64,000 nt of DNA, taken from the NCBI GenBank assembly GCA_017309115.1, contig JAFLEF010000010.1:90617-154616 (forward strand). The letters are read 5' to 3'. Positions 33,718 through 45,924 of this stretch are shown in pieces. Below the pieces are notes generated by a model. It was given only the letters and a program-made list of their open reading frames with translations. It was not told where the DNA came from and ran no database searches. The stretch is from Verrucomicrobiota bacterium (GTDB lineage Bacteria > Verrucomicrobiota > Verrucomicrobiia > Limisphaerales > UBA9464). Each line of letters begins with the position of its first letter. Position 1 is the first letter of the stretch. Position numbers and translations under genes: made by a program.

Positions 33718-34014
33718 TCAGGGACTGGGTTTGGTTGAATCCAAACCCGGCTCGGGCGAACGGAAAAACTCCTCAATCGCCTGTAACGCCTCAAACTCGT
33801 CCGCACCCGAAGCCTCAATTTCCAGGGACGTTCCCAGGCCGGCACTCAAGAGAACGAGGCTTAAGATACTGCGTGGGTCGGCCATCTTGCTGCCCAACTG
33901 AACGGCCAGCCGGCTGGTAAAGCGTTGCGAGACCTGGACCAACTCTGCGGCCGTCCGCAAATGCAATCCGGTGGACCAAGGGACTGTCACATTGACCTTT
34001 TTCATGGCACTCAA
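33718..34014 (-). CDS. HPr-family phosphocarrier protein
   Basis: The 98-residue protein has the HPr fold pattern: beta strand KKVNVTVPW, active-site loop with His in GLHLRTAAELVQ (H18), then DPRSILSLVLLSAGLGTSLEI, which contains the serine at the HPr Ser-46 position. The usual GLHARPA is changed to GLHLRTA, so the residues beside the histidine differ from PTS HPr. No EI, EII or HPr kinase gene is nearby, so a regulatory (NPr-like) role is likelier than sugar transport. An ATG three codons later is an alternative start. It converges on the sulfatase with a 5-base gap. Confidence 0.85.
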   Translation of the reverse strand: MSAMKKVNVTVPWSTGLHLRTAAELVQVSQRFTSRLAVQLGSKMADPRSILSLVLLSAGLGTSLEIEASGADEFEALQAIEEFFRSPEPGLDSTKPSP

Positions 34015-34146
34015 CTTGACCAGTTCGACCCGGTGCCAAGCGTGACGTTCAGAATCCCCCGAAGCGATCTCGAAAAAAACTTTTCGATCCCCGGGTCCCT
34101 TCCAAACCGGTGGCCAGTGACGGGGAACATCTCTAGTGTCACGACA

Positions 34147-36249
34147 ATGTCACGAACGCGCCACGCCCTCCTGGGACTTTTCGTTCTGTGGACTGCATTC
34201 CGCGCCCTTGCCGATGACATCGCCCTCGTGGGGGTGGGAGAGACGTGGCGCTATTGGTACGCGATTGCCGAACCCCCGGCCCATTGGTCGGCTCCCCAAT
34301 ACTCCGACGCGGAATGGTTCCAAGGCGACTCCGGTTTTGGCCGCAGTACTTGGGGCGAGAACAACCTCCTCACCGGCCTGGAACGCGGTTCCGGCAGTGT
34401 TTACTTCCGCAAGGAGTTCACCGTTGCTGATCCCACGGCGGTCGGCTCCCTGACCCTGCGCGTCGACTGGCAGGGAGGATTCGTGGCCTATCTCAATGGT
34501 CGGGAAGTGGTCCGGCGCAACGTGGCTGGACCTCCGGGTTCGCGGGTCCCGTTCGATACCGAGGCCGGCCCCCGCTATGCCGGCGTGGCCGAGGACATCC
34601 TGCTCACCGGACCCGAGGCGACCCTCCTGAAGGGACGAAATGTGCTGGCGATTCAGGTTCACCCGATTCAGGGAAGTCCGGTCGAGGTGGTGCTGGTGCC
34701 CGAGCTGCTCGCCAACTTCACCCGGGGTCCGTATCTGCAATCGGTTCTTTCCGATCAAGCCCGGGTCCTCTGGCGAACGCCACTGCCGCAAACCGGAGTC
34801 GTCGAATGGGGAACCCAGCCCGACCTCTCCGATGCACGAAGAATGCCGGCATCCGGGGTGCTCAGCGCACAGGAGGTTCGCCTGAGCGGTCTAGCGCCGG
34901 GCACCCGCCATTACTACCGCGTCCAGGCTGGGAACCAGGTGTCGCCGGTATTTTCCTTTCGAACCCTGCCTGCTCAGGGCGATCTGGATTTTGTGGTGTT
35001 GGGCGATTCGGGTGCCGGGACCTCGGCCCAATTCGACGTCGCCCGCGGCCTGACCCGTCGGGCTCCCGACCTGGCCATCCACCTTGGCGATATCGTCTAT
35101 CCCCACTTCACCTTCGGGCAGACCGATACCCGCTGCCTGAGCGTCTACCGCCAACTGTTTCGGACGACCCCGTTTTATTTCACCTGGGGCAATCACGACC
35201 TCTACGCCGGGGTCGAACCCTTCAACGCCGCCTTTCGCCAACCCACCAACAACACCCCGCTGACCGATCATCTCGCTGAAGGAACGCGACCGGAGTTTTA
35301 CTATTCGTTCGACGCCGGTGACGCGCACTTCGCGGTCCTGTTTTGGCCTTACTCGAGCCAGTACTACATGCGCGAAGGCTGTCCTCAGTTGCGCTGGCTG
35401 GAAGCCGATCTCGCCGCCAGCACCAAGCCTTGGAAGTTCCTCTGCCTGCACCATCCGGTAAACACCTCCGGTGGTCATCGGAACGACGACTACAACTTCA
35501 ACCGGATTCCGGACCGTGCCGAAGTCGCCGCCCGCCTGCTTCCCGTGGCGGCACGCTATGGGGTGCAACTCATCTTTTCCGGACATGACCACAACTTCGA
35601 ACGGTTCCATCCGATTCAGCAAACTCACACCGTAGTCACCGGCGGCGGAGGCATCATCCTCTACGGCCTCGTTCAATTGGATCCCAATAGCGCGGCCTTC
35701 CAGATCCGCTGGCACCATTCCGAGGTTCAAATTCGTCAGGATCAGCTGCGCTTGGTGGCTGTGGACCGTGCTGGCGAAGCCTTTGATGTTCTCGAGTTCC
35801 GACGCACGCCCCCCACCTCGGACGATCCGGACGGTGACGGCTTGGGACCGGCAGCCGAAGCCGCGGCCGGCACCCGACCCGACAGTCCCGACACCGACGG
35901 GGATGGCCGGCCGGATGGTTGGGAGTACCTGCGCTGGGCTTCCCCGACCAATTCCGACCTGGCTCTGAATTCGTCGCATTTGCTCGAACTGCTGAGTGTT
36001 CCCCTGTCCCGACCGACACTCCAACTGAACAGTCGCCTGGCAGAGGACGGTCACTTGGAACTGCGTTGGCTTGGCCAGGTAGGCCACTGGGCCATCCTGG
36101 AGTCAGCGGCGTCTCCGGATGCAGCCTGGACGCAGCTTCCAGGAATCCAGGCCGGTGGGCCCTTGCGACAGGATCCGCAACAGCTGCGTGTACCGCCCAC
36201 CGACGCCCCCCGATTCTTCCGTCTCCGCCTAGTGCCTCACCCCAATTGA
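34147..36249 (+). CDS. secreted metallophosphoesterase, purple-acid-phosphatase-like
   Basis: A signal peptide (LLGLFVLWTAFRALA) is followed by a beta-sandwich region (to about residue 200), then a fibronectin-like N-domain of purple acid phosphatases (RGPYLQSVLSDQARVLWRTP). The calcineurin-like domain has the full metal site: VVLGDSGAG, IHLGDIVYP, TWGNHDLYAG, CLHHPV and FSGHDHNFER. A calcium-type loop (DDPDGDGLGP, DTDGDGRPDGWEYL) and a short C-terminal module ending in FFRLRL follow. It would release phosphate from organic esters outside the cytoplasm. The ATG at 34147 gives a clean signal peptide. Its stop codon lies at the edge of the partial repeat. Confidence 0.9.
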   Translation: MSRTRHALLGLFVLWTAFRALADDIALVGVGETWRYWYAIAEPPAHWSAPQYSDAEWFQGDSGFGRSTWGENNLLTGLERGSGSVYFRKEFTVADPTAVGSLTLRVDWQGGFVAYLNGREVVRRNVAGPPGSRVPFDTEAGPRYAGVAEDILLTGPEATLLKGRNVLAIQVHPIQGSPVEVVLVPELLANFTRGPYLQSVLSDQARVLWRTPLPQTGVVEWGTQPDLSDARRMPASGVLSAQEVRLSGLAPGTRHYYRVQAGNQVSPVFSFRTLPAQGDLDFVVLGDSGAGTSAQFDVARGLTRRAPDLAIHLGDIVYPHFTFGQTDTRCLSVYRQLFRTTPFYFTWGNHDLYAGVEPFNAAFRQPTNNTPLTDHLAEGTRPEFYYSFDAGDAHFAVLFWPYSSQYYMREGCPQLRWLEADLAASTKPWKFLCLHHPVNTSGGHRNDDYNFNRIPDRAEVAARLLPVAARYGVQLIFSGHDHNFERFHPIQQTHTVVTGGGGIILYGLVQLDPNSAAFQIRWHHSEVQIRQDQLRLVAVDRAGEAFDVLEFRRTPPTSDDPDGDGLGPAAEAAAGTRPDSPDTDGDGRPDGWEYLRWASPTNSDLALNSSHLLELLSVPLSRPTLQLNSRLAEDGHLELRWLGQVGHWAILESAASPDAAWTQLPGIQAGGPLRQDPQQLRVPPTDAPRFFRLRLVPHPN

Positions 36250-36315
36250 GGGCCAACGCCGCCAGACGGGCTTGCAGTCAGCCGCCGCCGAAGGAGTGGG
36301 AGATATCCCGGCTAG
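36250..36315. repeat. partial copy of the CTAG-ended repeat element
   Basis: Read on the minus strand, this begins CTAGCCGGGATATCTCCCAC and runs to the same GCAAGCCCGTCTGGCGGCG core as the element at 26422-26539. It then stops where the second arm of the inner hairpin should begin. The terminal CTAG again contains the TAG stop of the adjacent minus-strand gene (36312-36314). Confidence 0.8.
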
Positions 36316-37316
36316 ACCACCCGATCCAACAAAGGTTCCCCGCGGACGAACCGCTGAAAGTTGCCGAGGAAATGGCCAAGGAGAGTCCCTTGTTCGTCGT
36401 GATGACCTCCAGCCACGTGCGGGGTGATGAAGCAATTGGGCTCCTGCCACAGCGGATGTGACTCCGGCAACGGCTCCGGATCGGTCACATCGAGCCATGC
36501 CGCGCCCACCTGACCCGATTTCAGTGCCGACGCCAGGGCCTCCTGATCAACGGTTGTACCCCGACCGATGTTGTAAAACGTGGCCCTGGGCTTCATCGCG
36601 GCGAATACCGCCCCGTTGCAGAACTGCCGAGTTTCTGCGCTATCCGGCAAAATGTTAACAACATGGTCTGCTAGCCCAAGGGCGGAACGCAGTTGGAGGG
36701 AATCCACGGTCGGAATCCCCTCGTCCCCGCGCGGCTGACGCCGGTATGCGCGGACCTCCATTTCGTACGGACGAAGCAATTCCACCAGACGTCGCCCGAT
36801 CGTTCCAAACCCCAGAATCAGGAGACGCTGTCCGCGCAAGGGCACGCAGGAACCGCGGAGTTCGTGCCAGGCCTCGGAGCCGTTGGCAGTGCGGAGGGCT
36901 AGGGATCGCGGCAAGTTTCGAGACTGCCCCAGCAAGAAGGATAACGCGTGGTCGGCGCAAGCGTCGGCATACACCCGCGCACTGTTGGTCAATTGAATGC
37001 CCCGTTCCTTCAGCCAATTCCGAAACTGCGGCGTGTCGTAGCGCGTGATCCCCGAGGAACTGATCTGAATCCACCGAAGGTTCGGCGCCCCCCGAATGGC
37101 GTCCAAGGCGGGCTGACCAAACGCCACTTCCACCTCGGCAAAACGCGGGTCGGGCTCTGCCTGAGCTAGTACGGAGGCCACTGGCTTGGCGGGAAACACG
37201 AGTTCATGACCGACCGTCCCAGCCCGCAACCGAGCCAGCGACTCCGGCGTCAACGCCAGATCCACAAATACGCGAAATGATTCGGACGGGTGCATCGTCT
37301 GGCCGGACCGTCGCAT
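36312..37316 (-). CDS. D-2-hydroxyacid dehydrogenase
   Basis: This NAD(P)-dependent oxidoreductase interconverts 2-keto and D-2-hydroxy acids. The Rossmann nucleotide-binding motif is LLILGFGTIGRRL (G169-G174 region). The catalytic set of the family is complete: R252 in NIGRGTTVD, E281 in DPEPLPESH and H300 in ITPHVAGG. No specific substrate can be read. A second start at 37295 is possible. It is divergent from the carbon-nitrogen hydrolase gene, with their promoters sharing about 100 bases. Its stop codon lies in the repeat terminus. Confidence 0.92.
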   Translation of the reverse strand: MRRSGQTMHPSESFRVFVDLALTPESLARLRAGTVGHELVFPAKPVASVLAQAEPDPRFAEVEVAFGQPALDAIRGAPNLRWIQISSSGITRYDTPQFRNWLKERGIQLTNSARVYADACADHALSFLLGQSRNLPRSLALRTANGSEAWHELRGSCVPLRGQRLLILGFGTIGRRLVELLRPYEMEVRAYRRQPRGDEGIPTVDSLQLRSALGLADHVVNILPDSAETRQFCNGAVFAAMKPRATFYNIGRGTTVDQEALASALKSGQVGAAWLDVTDPEPLPESHPLWQEPNCFITPHVAGGHHDEQGTLLGHFLGNFQRFVRGEPLLDRVV

Positions 37317-37420
37317 TCCCCTCCGGACCGAATCAATCCTGGGCGGCCAGCCAGCAGCGGTTTGCTCCCCCTCTTGTTCTGGGCTCGTCGCCTTACAAGC
37401 GGGCGGTTAGCCTCCGCTCC

Positions 37421-38212
37421 ATGACCGTCGTAGGTCTGCAATTGGACATCGCCTGGGAAGACAAAGCCGCCAACTTCCGCCGGGTTCGGGAACTGTTGAA
37501 GCCCCTGCCGCCCTTGACGGGTGGCCTGATCGTCCTACCCGAGATGTTTGCCACCGGGTTCAGCATGAACACGGTTCTCACCCGCCAAGGCACCCCTGCT
37601 GAGACCGAGGAATTCTTGGCTGAATTGGCCGGAACCACCGGAGCTGCCGTCATGGGCGGGGTGGTAGGAACGCACCACGACGTGCTCCACAACGAAGCCG
37701 TCACCTTCGGACCCGACGGTCGATGCCTGGCCCGTTTCGCGAAGATTCATCCGTTCAGTCCGGCCGGTGAAGGCCTTCATTATCCCGCTGGACAGACCGT
37801 GGTGACCTTTGAATGGGGCGGGTTTCGGATCGCTCCGGTGGTTTGCTACGACCTGCGCTTCCCGGAACTCTTCCGTGCCGGACTCGATTTGGGCGCGACT
37901 TTTTTTACCGTGATCGCCCAGTGGCCGGATCGCCGCCTGGCCCATTGGACCACCCTGTTGCAGGCCCGCGCGATCGAAAACCAGGCCTACGTGTTGGGCG
38001 TCAATCGGGCCGGCCGCGACACCATCGGCACCTACTCCGGGCGCAGTTGTTTGGTGAATCCGTTTGGCATTCCGGTGGCTGACGCCGGTGAAGGCGAGGC
38101 GGTCTTACTGGGCTCGGCAGATCCGGCGGCGGTCGAGCGATGGCGGCAGGATTTCCCTGCTTGGAAAGATCGTACGAGGTCCTCTCCTCGACTTAATTCC
38201 GGTCCTGCGTAG
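37421..38212 (+). CDS. carbon-nitrogen hydrolase, omega-amidase (YafV/Nit2) type
   Basis: The nitrilase-superfamily catalytic triad is present: E41 in VLPEMFATGF, K108 in FAKIHPFSPAGE and C142 in VVCYDLRFPELFR. The VLPEMFATGFSM and YDLRFPE patterns are those of YafV/Nit2 omega-amidases, which hydrolyse 2-oxoglutaramate or related amides in the cytoplasm. The length of 263 residues is normal. The ATG at 37421 starts at the family N-terminus (MTVVGLQLDIAWED); upstream in-frame codons overlap the divergent promoter region. Confidence 0.9.
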   Translation: MTVVGLQLDIAWEDKAANFRRVRELLKPLPPLTGGLIVLPEMFATGFSMNTVLTRQGTPAETEEFLAELAGTTGAAVMGGVVGTHHDVLHNEAVTFGPDGRCLARFAKIHPFSPAGEGLHYPAGQTVVTFEWGGFRIAPVVCYDLRFPELFRAGLDLGATFFTVIAQWPDRRLAHWTTLLQARAIENQAYVLGVNRAGRDTIGTYSGRSCLVNPFGIPVADAGEGEAVLLGSADPAAVERWRQDFPAWKDRTRSSPRLNSGPA

Positions 38213-38221
38213 TTTTCGCGC

Positions 38222-41161
38222 ATGTGCAAGCGCGCGGGAGCGTGGACCTTCCTCACCGGATTTCTGACTTGGGTTCTCCAGGCGGCTGAACCGCTGAATC
38301 CTCCAGGATTTCGTCCCAATCCTCCGGACTCTCATGCCTTGGTCGGGGCTCGCGTGTTCACACAACCGGGAACCGTCTTCTCCAATGCCACCGTCGTCAT
38401 CCAAGACGGCCGCATCGTGGCGGTGGGTCCCGATGTCACCCCACCACCGGGCGCCCGCATCTGGGAAGTCTCCGGGCAAACGATCTACGCCGGCTTCATT
38501 GATCCCTATTTGTCGTTGGCCACCACCAACACGTTGGTCAGCACCCGTTTCAGTGACGATGTGAGCAAAGCTATCGCCGGCAGCACCGCCACCGCCGCAG
38601 ACGCTGGGGCGGGTGGATTCCGGTTCTTCGGCGTCCCCGGCCAGGAAACCGATCCCGGCGGTCCCGGTCCAGGCTCGAGCGTCGCCGCTATCACCCCGGA
38701 GAAACGCCTCGCGGACTCTTGGTCACCCTCGGCCAAGGACCTTCAGGAGCTGCGGGAACTGGGCTTTTCCGCCGGCAACGCCATTCCCACCCGGGGAATC
38801 ATCCGGGGACAAAGTGCTTTCGTCACGCTGGGCGATGAGTCTCCCGGTCGTTCGCTGATTCAACTCAACGTCAATCGCGGCACCGCGCAGCACGTGGCCT
38901 TCGAGATTACGGGGGGCGACGGCGTCTTCCCGGCGTCGCTGATGGGCGTGATCGCCGCGATTCGTCAGGCCTACTTCGATGCGCGTTGGTGGTCCGACGC
39001 CCAAGCCGCATTCGTCCAGAATCCCCAGACGGCGCCGCGCGTGGCCGTCAACCGTTCGCTCCAAGCCCTCCAGGAATCCGCCCTCGGACAACCCGTGGTC
39101 GTGGAGCCCGGCAGTATCCTGATGGTGGATCGGGCCCGTCAGCTGGGAGCCGAACTGGGTTGGCCGCGCCTGCAAATCGTGGCCAGCGGCGATGAGTGGC
39201 GCCGACCGGACCTGATTCGACCTGAGGTCACGGCCTACATCGTCCCGCTCGATTTCCCGGCCTTGCCCAAGTTCCCCCAAGACGAGGGATGGGATTCCGT
39301 GAGTCTGGATCAACTCCGGGCCTGGGATTGGGCCCCCGAGAACCCGGCTCTGCTCCGTCGACTCAACGCGTCGGTGGCGTTCACCCTCTACGGACTGGGC
39401 AACCGCAAAGACTTTCGCAAGAACCTCGCCGCCGCTCTGGATCGTGGCCTCAGCCCCACCGACGCCCTCGCAGCGCTAACCCTTGAGCCCGCTCGATACT
39501 GTCAGCTGGATTCTCTGCTGGGCACCATTGAACCCGGCAAACTCGCCAATCTCACAATCTGTGATGCCAAGGGATACTTTGATCCGGACGGCAAGGTGCT
39601 GAGCGTTTGGATCAATGGTCGACCGTACCCGGTGAGTCCCTCAGACTCGCCGGCGAAGGACGCCTCTGCCCCCCCCAAAGAGCCTTCCCCCGACGAACAG
39701 ACGGCCAAGGCCAAAGCGGAACAGAAAAAGAACACGCTGCGGGAGCTCAGCCGGAAACGACTGGCACGCGAACCACTAACCGAACGCGGCCCGCTCACCA
39801 ATCCGCCCGTGGTGTGGGTCCGGGGCGCGACTATTTGGACCGGCGGCGACCGGGGAATTCTCACCAACGCCAATCTCCTGGTTCGAAACGGTCGCATTGA
39901 AGCGGTGGGCGATGTCCGGCCCGACGGACCGGCCCACGAAATCAACGCCAGCGGTCTCCACGTCACGGCCGGTCTGATTGATGCCCACAGCCACTCCATG
40001 ATCCTGGGCTCGGTCAACGAAGGCACCCTGCCCAGCACGTCGATGGTTCGGATCGGCGACGTGGTGAATTCCGAAACCCCCAACATTCATCAGCAGCTGG
40101 CCGGCGGCCTCACCATCGCCAATCTCCTGCACGGATCGGCCAATCCCATCGGCGGCCAAAGCCAGGTGATTAAACTTCGCGACGGAGCTGCGCCGGAGGA
40201 TCTGAAATTCACCAACGCTCCAGCGGGCATCAAATTCGCCTTGGGCGAGAACGTGAAGCAGGCCAATTGGGGGGAACGGTTCACGACCCGGTTTCCGCAG
40301 ACCCGCATGGGCGTTCCCACCTTCATGGCCAACCGCTTCACCGCCGCCCAACAATACGCGGCCGCCCAGCAAGCTTGGCGCGATGCGGGTGGTAACGGAG
40401 TCGCTCCCCGCCGCGATCTGGAGTTGGAGGCGCTGGCTGAGATTCTCGCCGGCACACGCCTGATCCATTGTCACAGCTATCGGCAGGACGAGATCGTGGT
40501 GTTTCTCCGGACCATGGAGTCGTTCGGAGTCCGGGTCGCTACGCTGCAACACGTGCTGGAAGGCTACAAAGTCGCCGACGAAATCGCCCGCCACGGCGCC
40601 GGCGCCAGCTGCTTCTCGGATTGGTGGGCCTTCAAATACGAGGTGATCGACGCCATACCCTACGCCGGCAGTCTGATGCGCAACCGAGGGGTCAATGTCA
40701 GCTTCAACTCCGATTCCAGTGACCATGCCCGGCGGCTGAATTTCGAGGCGGCTAAAGCAGTGAAGTACGGTCAGACCCCACCGGAAGCCGCATTGCAGTT
40801 TGTCACGCTCAACCCCGCCCGTCAGCTCGGCATCGATCGCTGGGTGGGTTCCCTCGAGCCCGGCAAGGATGCCGATTTCGTGGTGTGGTCCGGAGATCCC
40901 CTGGATTCCTCGACCCTCTGCCAACAGACCTGGATTGAAGGTCGGCAGTATTTCGACCGAGCCCTAGAACCGAGCCGGGTCTCCGCCCGCACCCAGGAAC
41001 GCAGCGCGCTCCTGGCCAAAGCCCGGGAATTGGCGGGTGAAGGATCCGATGCCGGGGCCAGTGAATCCGCCCGCGGCAAATTCTTCCGGCGGGCCCTGGA
41101 ACAGGCCCGTCATTTAGGTGTCGAAAATTGCCAGGACTGCCTGCTCCCACGGCAGGAATGA
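38222..41161 (+). CDS. exported double amidohydrolase-fold protein, N-terminal half lacking metal ligands
   Basis: After an N-terminal hydrophobic segment (FLTGFLTWVLQAA) the 979-residue protein contains two amidohydrolase units. The first (to about 470) keeps the composite-barrel strands (ATVVIQDGRIVAVG, LGTIEPGKLANLTI) but has GFIDPYLSL where the HxH metal motif should be. The second (about 530-930) has GLIDAHSHSM (H589, H591), LIHCHSYRQDEI, ATLQHVLEG and FNSDSSDHARR, so it should bind metal and hydrolyse an amide, probably a peptide or imide, in the periplasm. The halves are joined by a charged linker rich in Lys/Glu. The next gene, another amidohydrolase, follows after 22 bases. Confidence 0.85.
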   Translation: MCKRAGAWTFLTGFLTWVLQAAEPLNPPGFRPNPPDSHALVGARVFTQPGTVFSNATVVIQDGRIVAVGPDVTPPPGARIWEVSGQTIYAGFIDPYLSLATTNTLVSTRFSDDVSKAIAGSTATAADAGAGGFRFFGVPGQETDPGGPGPGSSVAAITPEKRLADSWSPSAKDLQELRELGFSAGNAIPTRGIIRGQSAFVTLGDESPGRSLIQLNVNRGTAQHVAFEITGGDGVFPASLMGVIAAIRQAYFDARWWSDAQAAFVQNPQTAPRVAVNRSLQALQESALGQPVVVEPGSILMVDRARQLGAELGWPRLQIVASGDEWRRPDLIRPEVTAYIVPLDFPALPKFPQDEGWDSVSLDQLRAWDWAPENPALLRRLNASVAFTLYGLGNRKDFRKNLAAALDRGLSPTDALAALTLEPARYCQLDSLLGTIEPGKLANLTICDAKGYFDPDGKVLSVWINGRPYPVSPSDSPAKDASAPPKEPSPDEQTAKAKAEQKKNTLRELSRKRLAREPLTERGPLTNPPVVWVRGATIWTGGDRGILTNANLLVRNGRIEAVGDVRPDGPAHEINASGLHVTAGLIDAHSHSMILGSVNEGTLPSTSMVRIGDVVNSETPNIHQQLAGGLTIANLLHGSANPIGGQSQVIKLRDGAAPEDLKFTNAPAGIKFALGENVKQANWGERFTTRFPQTRMGVPTFMANRFTAAQQYAAAQQAWRDAGGNGVAPRRDLELEALAEILAGTRLIHCHSYRQDEIVVFLRTMESFGVRVATLQHVLEGYKVADEIARHGAGASCFSDWWAFKYEVIDAIPYAGSLMRNRGVNVSFNSDSSDHARRLNFEAAKAVKYGQTPPEAALQFVTLNPARQLGIDRWVGSLEPGKDADFVVWSGDPLDSSTLCQQTWIEGRQYFDRALEPSRVSARTQERSALLAKARELAGEGSDAGASESARGKFFRRALEQARHLGVENCQDCLLPRQE

Positions 41162-41183
41162 ACCTCCTTGCCACCCTTTCCCG

Positions 41184-42488
41184 ATGAACCTCCTCCTCCG
41201 ACTCAGTGTGCTTCTGGGATTCCTGGCAGCCGCGCCGGTCCACGCGGAGTCCCTACTGCTCACCAACGCCACGATCCATCCTGTTACCGGCCTCGCCCTG
41301 ACCCAGGCCTCCCTGCTGATTCGGGACGGAAAGATCATCGCCGTGGGTTCGGCCGCCGCCGCTCCAGCTGACCAGGTCCTCGATCTGAAAGGCGCGCATG
41401 TTTTTCCAGGGCTCATTGCGCCCACAACGATTCTCGGGCTTCAGGAAATCGACGCCATCCGAGCCACCCGGGACACGACGGAATCTGGCGAGTACACGCC
41501 CGACGTCTTCTCTTGGAAGGCGGTGAATCCAGACTCGGAACTCATTCCCGTGGCGCGGGCCAACGGCTACACCCACGCCCAACCAATTCCATTGGGACCC
41601 GTGGTCAGTGGACACTCCTCGGTCATTGCGCTCACCGGTTGGACCGTGGAGGACATGGCGATTCGGCGGGATGCCGGGTTGCATGTGTACTGGCCGTCAT
41701 TTGGACTCGATACCACTCCGAAGGAACGGTCAGGCAATCCGGAGCAGTGGAAGTCGCTCGATGATCAGGTAAAGGCTCGCGAGCAGAAACTGCAGCAACT
41801 CGATGAATTCTTCCGAGATGCGGAGGCCTATGATCGGGCGCGTTCGGCGGCCACCGCGAAATCACCGGTCGCGCTGGTTCCCGCCTGGGAAGCGGTGCTG
41901 CCCGCCCTGCGACGGGAAATTCCAGTCTTTCTGCATGCCGATGATCGTCGGCAAATCGAATCCGCCGTGACCTGGGCCCTTCGCCGCAAACTTCGCCCGG
42001 TCCTGGCCGGTGGCCGGGAGGCATGGCGGGTCGCTCCGTTTCTGGCGACCAACCAGATTCCGGTCGCTTACGAACATGTTTTCACCCAGCCGATTCGGGA
42101 CATCGACCCCTACGACGTCTATTTCCACGCCCCCGCCGTACTCGCCCAGGCTGGAGTGCAGGTTTCCTTCACAGAAGGAACCGATCGTTTCGGTGCCTCC
42201 AATGTCCGTAACATCCCCTACGCCGCCGCCCAAGCCCGCGCGTTTGGACTGCCATACCTGGAAGCACTGCGCGGACTCACGTTGTATCCGGCCCGAATCC
42301 TGGGAATCGATGATCGACTGGGAACGTTGGAGCCCGGTAAGGACGCGACGTTCTTCATCGCCGATGGGGATATCCTGGATCTACGGACGCAGGTGAAGCG
42401 GATGTGGATTGCCGGCCGGGAGGTCAGTTTGGAGAGCCGCCACACCCGCCTTTACGACCGCTATCGGCAACGGCCCAAGGCGCCCTGA
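41184..42488 (+). CDS. exported amidohydrolase-like protein without the HxH motif
   Basis: A signal peptide (LLRLSVLLGFLAAAPVHA) leads a 434-residue amidohydrolase-fold protein. The flanking strands are typical (ASLLIRDGKIIAVGSAAA, LGTLEPGKDATFFIADG) but the HxH position reads PGLIAPTTILG, and no other clear metal histidines remain apart from AYEHVFTQ. It may be catalytically inert and pair with the upstream double amidohydrolase, from which it is separated by 22 bases. Similar pairs of active and degenerate members occur in secreted amidohydrolase operons. The ATG at 41184 was chosen because it starts the signal peptide. Confidence 0.8.
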   Translation: MNLLLRLSVLLGFLAAAPVHAESLLLTNATIHPVTGLALTQASLLIRDGKIIAVGSAAAAPADQVLDLKGAHVFPGLIAPTTILGLQEIDAIRATRDTTESGEYTPDVFSWKAVNPDSELIPVARANGYTHAQPIPLGPVVSGHSSVIALTGWTVEDMAIRRDAGLHVYWPSFGLDTTPKERSGNPEQWKSLDDQVKAREQKLQQLDEFFRDAEAYDRARSAATAKSPVALVPAWEAVLPALRREIPVFLHADDRRQIESAVTWALRRKLRPVLAGGREAWRVAPFLATNQIPVAYEHVFTQPIRDIDPYDVYFHAPAVLAQAGVQVSFTEGTDRFGASNVRNIPYAAAQARAFGLPYLEALRGLTLYPARILGIDDRLGTLEPGKDATFFIADGDILDLRTQVKRMWIAGREVSLESRHTRLYDRYRQRPKAP

Positions 42489-42593
42489 CCTGTTTGGAAA
42501 GAGGCAGCGGCAAGATCGGGTTCAACCGATTCATTAGAGAATTCAATTTCTGGCGATTGAAGGCCGACCCCAGCCTCCTTAAAATCCCCGGCC

Positions 42594-42857
42594 GTGAGAA
42601 GAATCCCCATGGGCCCCATGCACGGTAAGCTGCTGTTCCACCGGCCTACCGCCACGTTAGGAATTGCCAATTCACGCCGCAGTCCCTTGAGCACCCCGGA
42701 TCGCGAATTCTGGGATTACTCGCTGAAAAAGGCCGATCGCAGCCGCACTCCGTTCTATCCGCAAAAGGAACTCCGGCTGGCCTCGTCCATCCAGATCAAG
42801 CAATTCCAGGCCGACCGAACGCAGTCGCCCCCGGCTTCCCCTGTCCCCACCGCCTAG
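42594..42857 (+). CDS. small hypothetical protein
   Basis: The 87-residue frame (GTG start; an ATG at 42609 also possible) encodes a basic, soluble protein with STPDREFWDYSLKKADRSR and a proline-rich tail. I recognise no family. It sits between the amidohydrolase and PSD1 genes on the same strand, and nothing better fills the interval. It could be non-coding. Confidence 0.35.
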   Translation: MRRIPMGPMHGKLLFHRPTATLGIANSRRSPLSTPDREFWDYSLKKADRSRTPFYPQKELRLASSIQIKQFQADRTQSPPASPVPTA

Positions 42858-43011
42858 CCGGTGTTGCCAGCCACTCGGAAAACGCGGTTTTTGGACAAGT
42901 CTCTTCCCAGAACCGCCTAGTCCGGGCAGTGCTGAATCGCTAGTGTGTCGGGATGATTCGCCCGACTGCATACCCGCCCGGCGCCGATCCCGGAGGTTGG
43001 TCTGTCTTCCC

Positions 43012-45923
<2,912 letters not shown>

Positions 45924-45924
<1 letters not shown>

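Noticed and set aside
34891-36087. 398-codon minus-strand open frame
   Set aside because: It is antisense to the metallophosphoesterase, whose metal-site motifs fix the coding strand.
39776-40924. 382-codon minus-strand open frame
   Set aside because: It is antisense to the metal-binding half of the double amidohydrolase.
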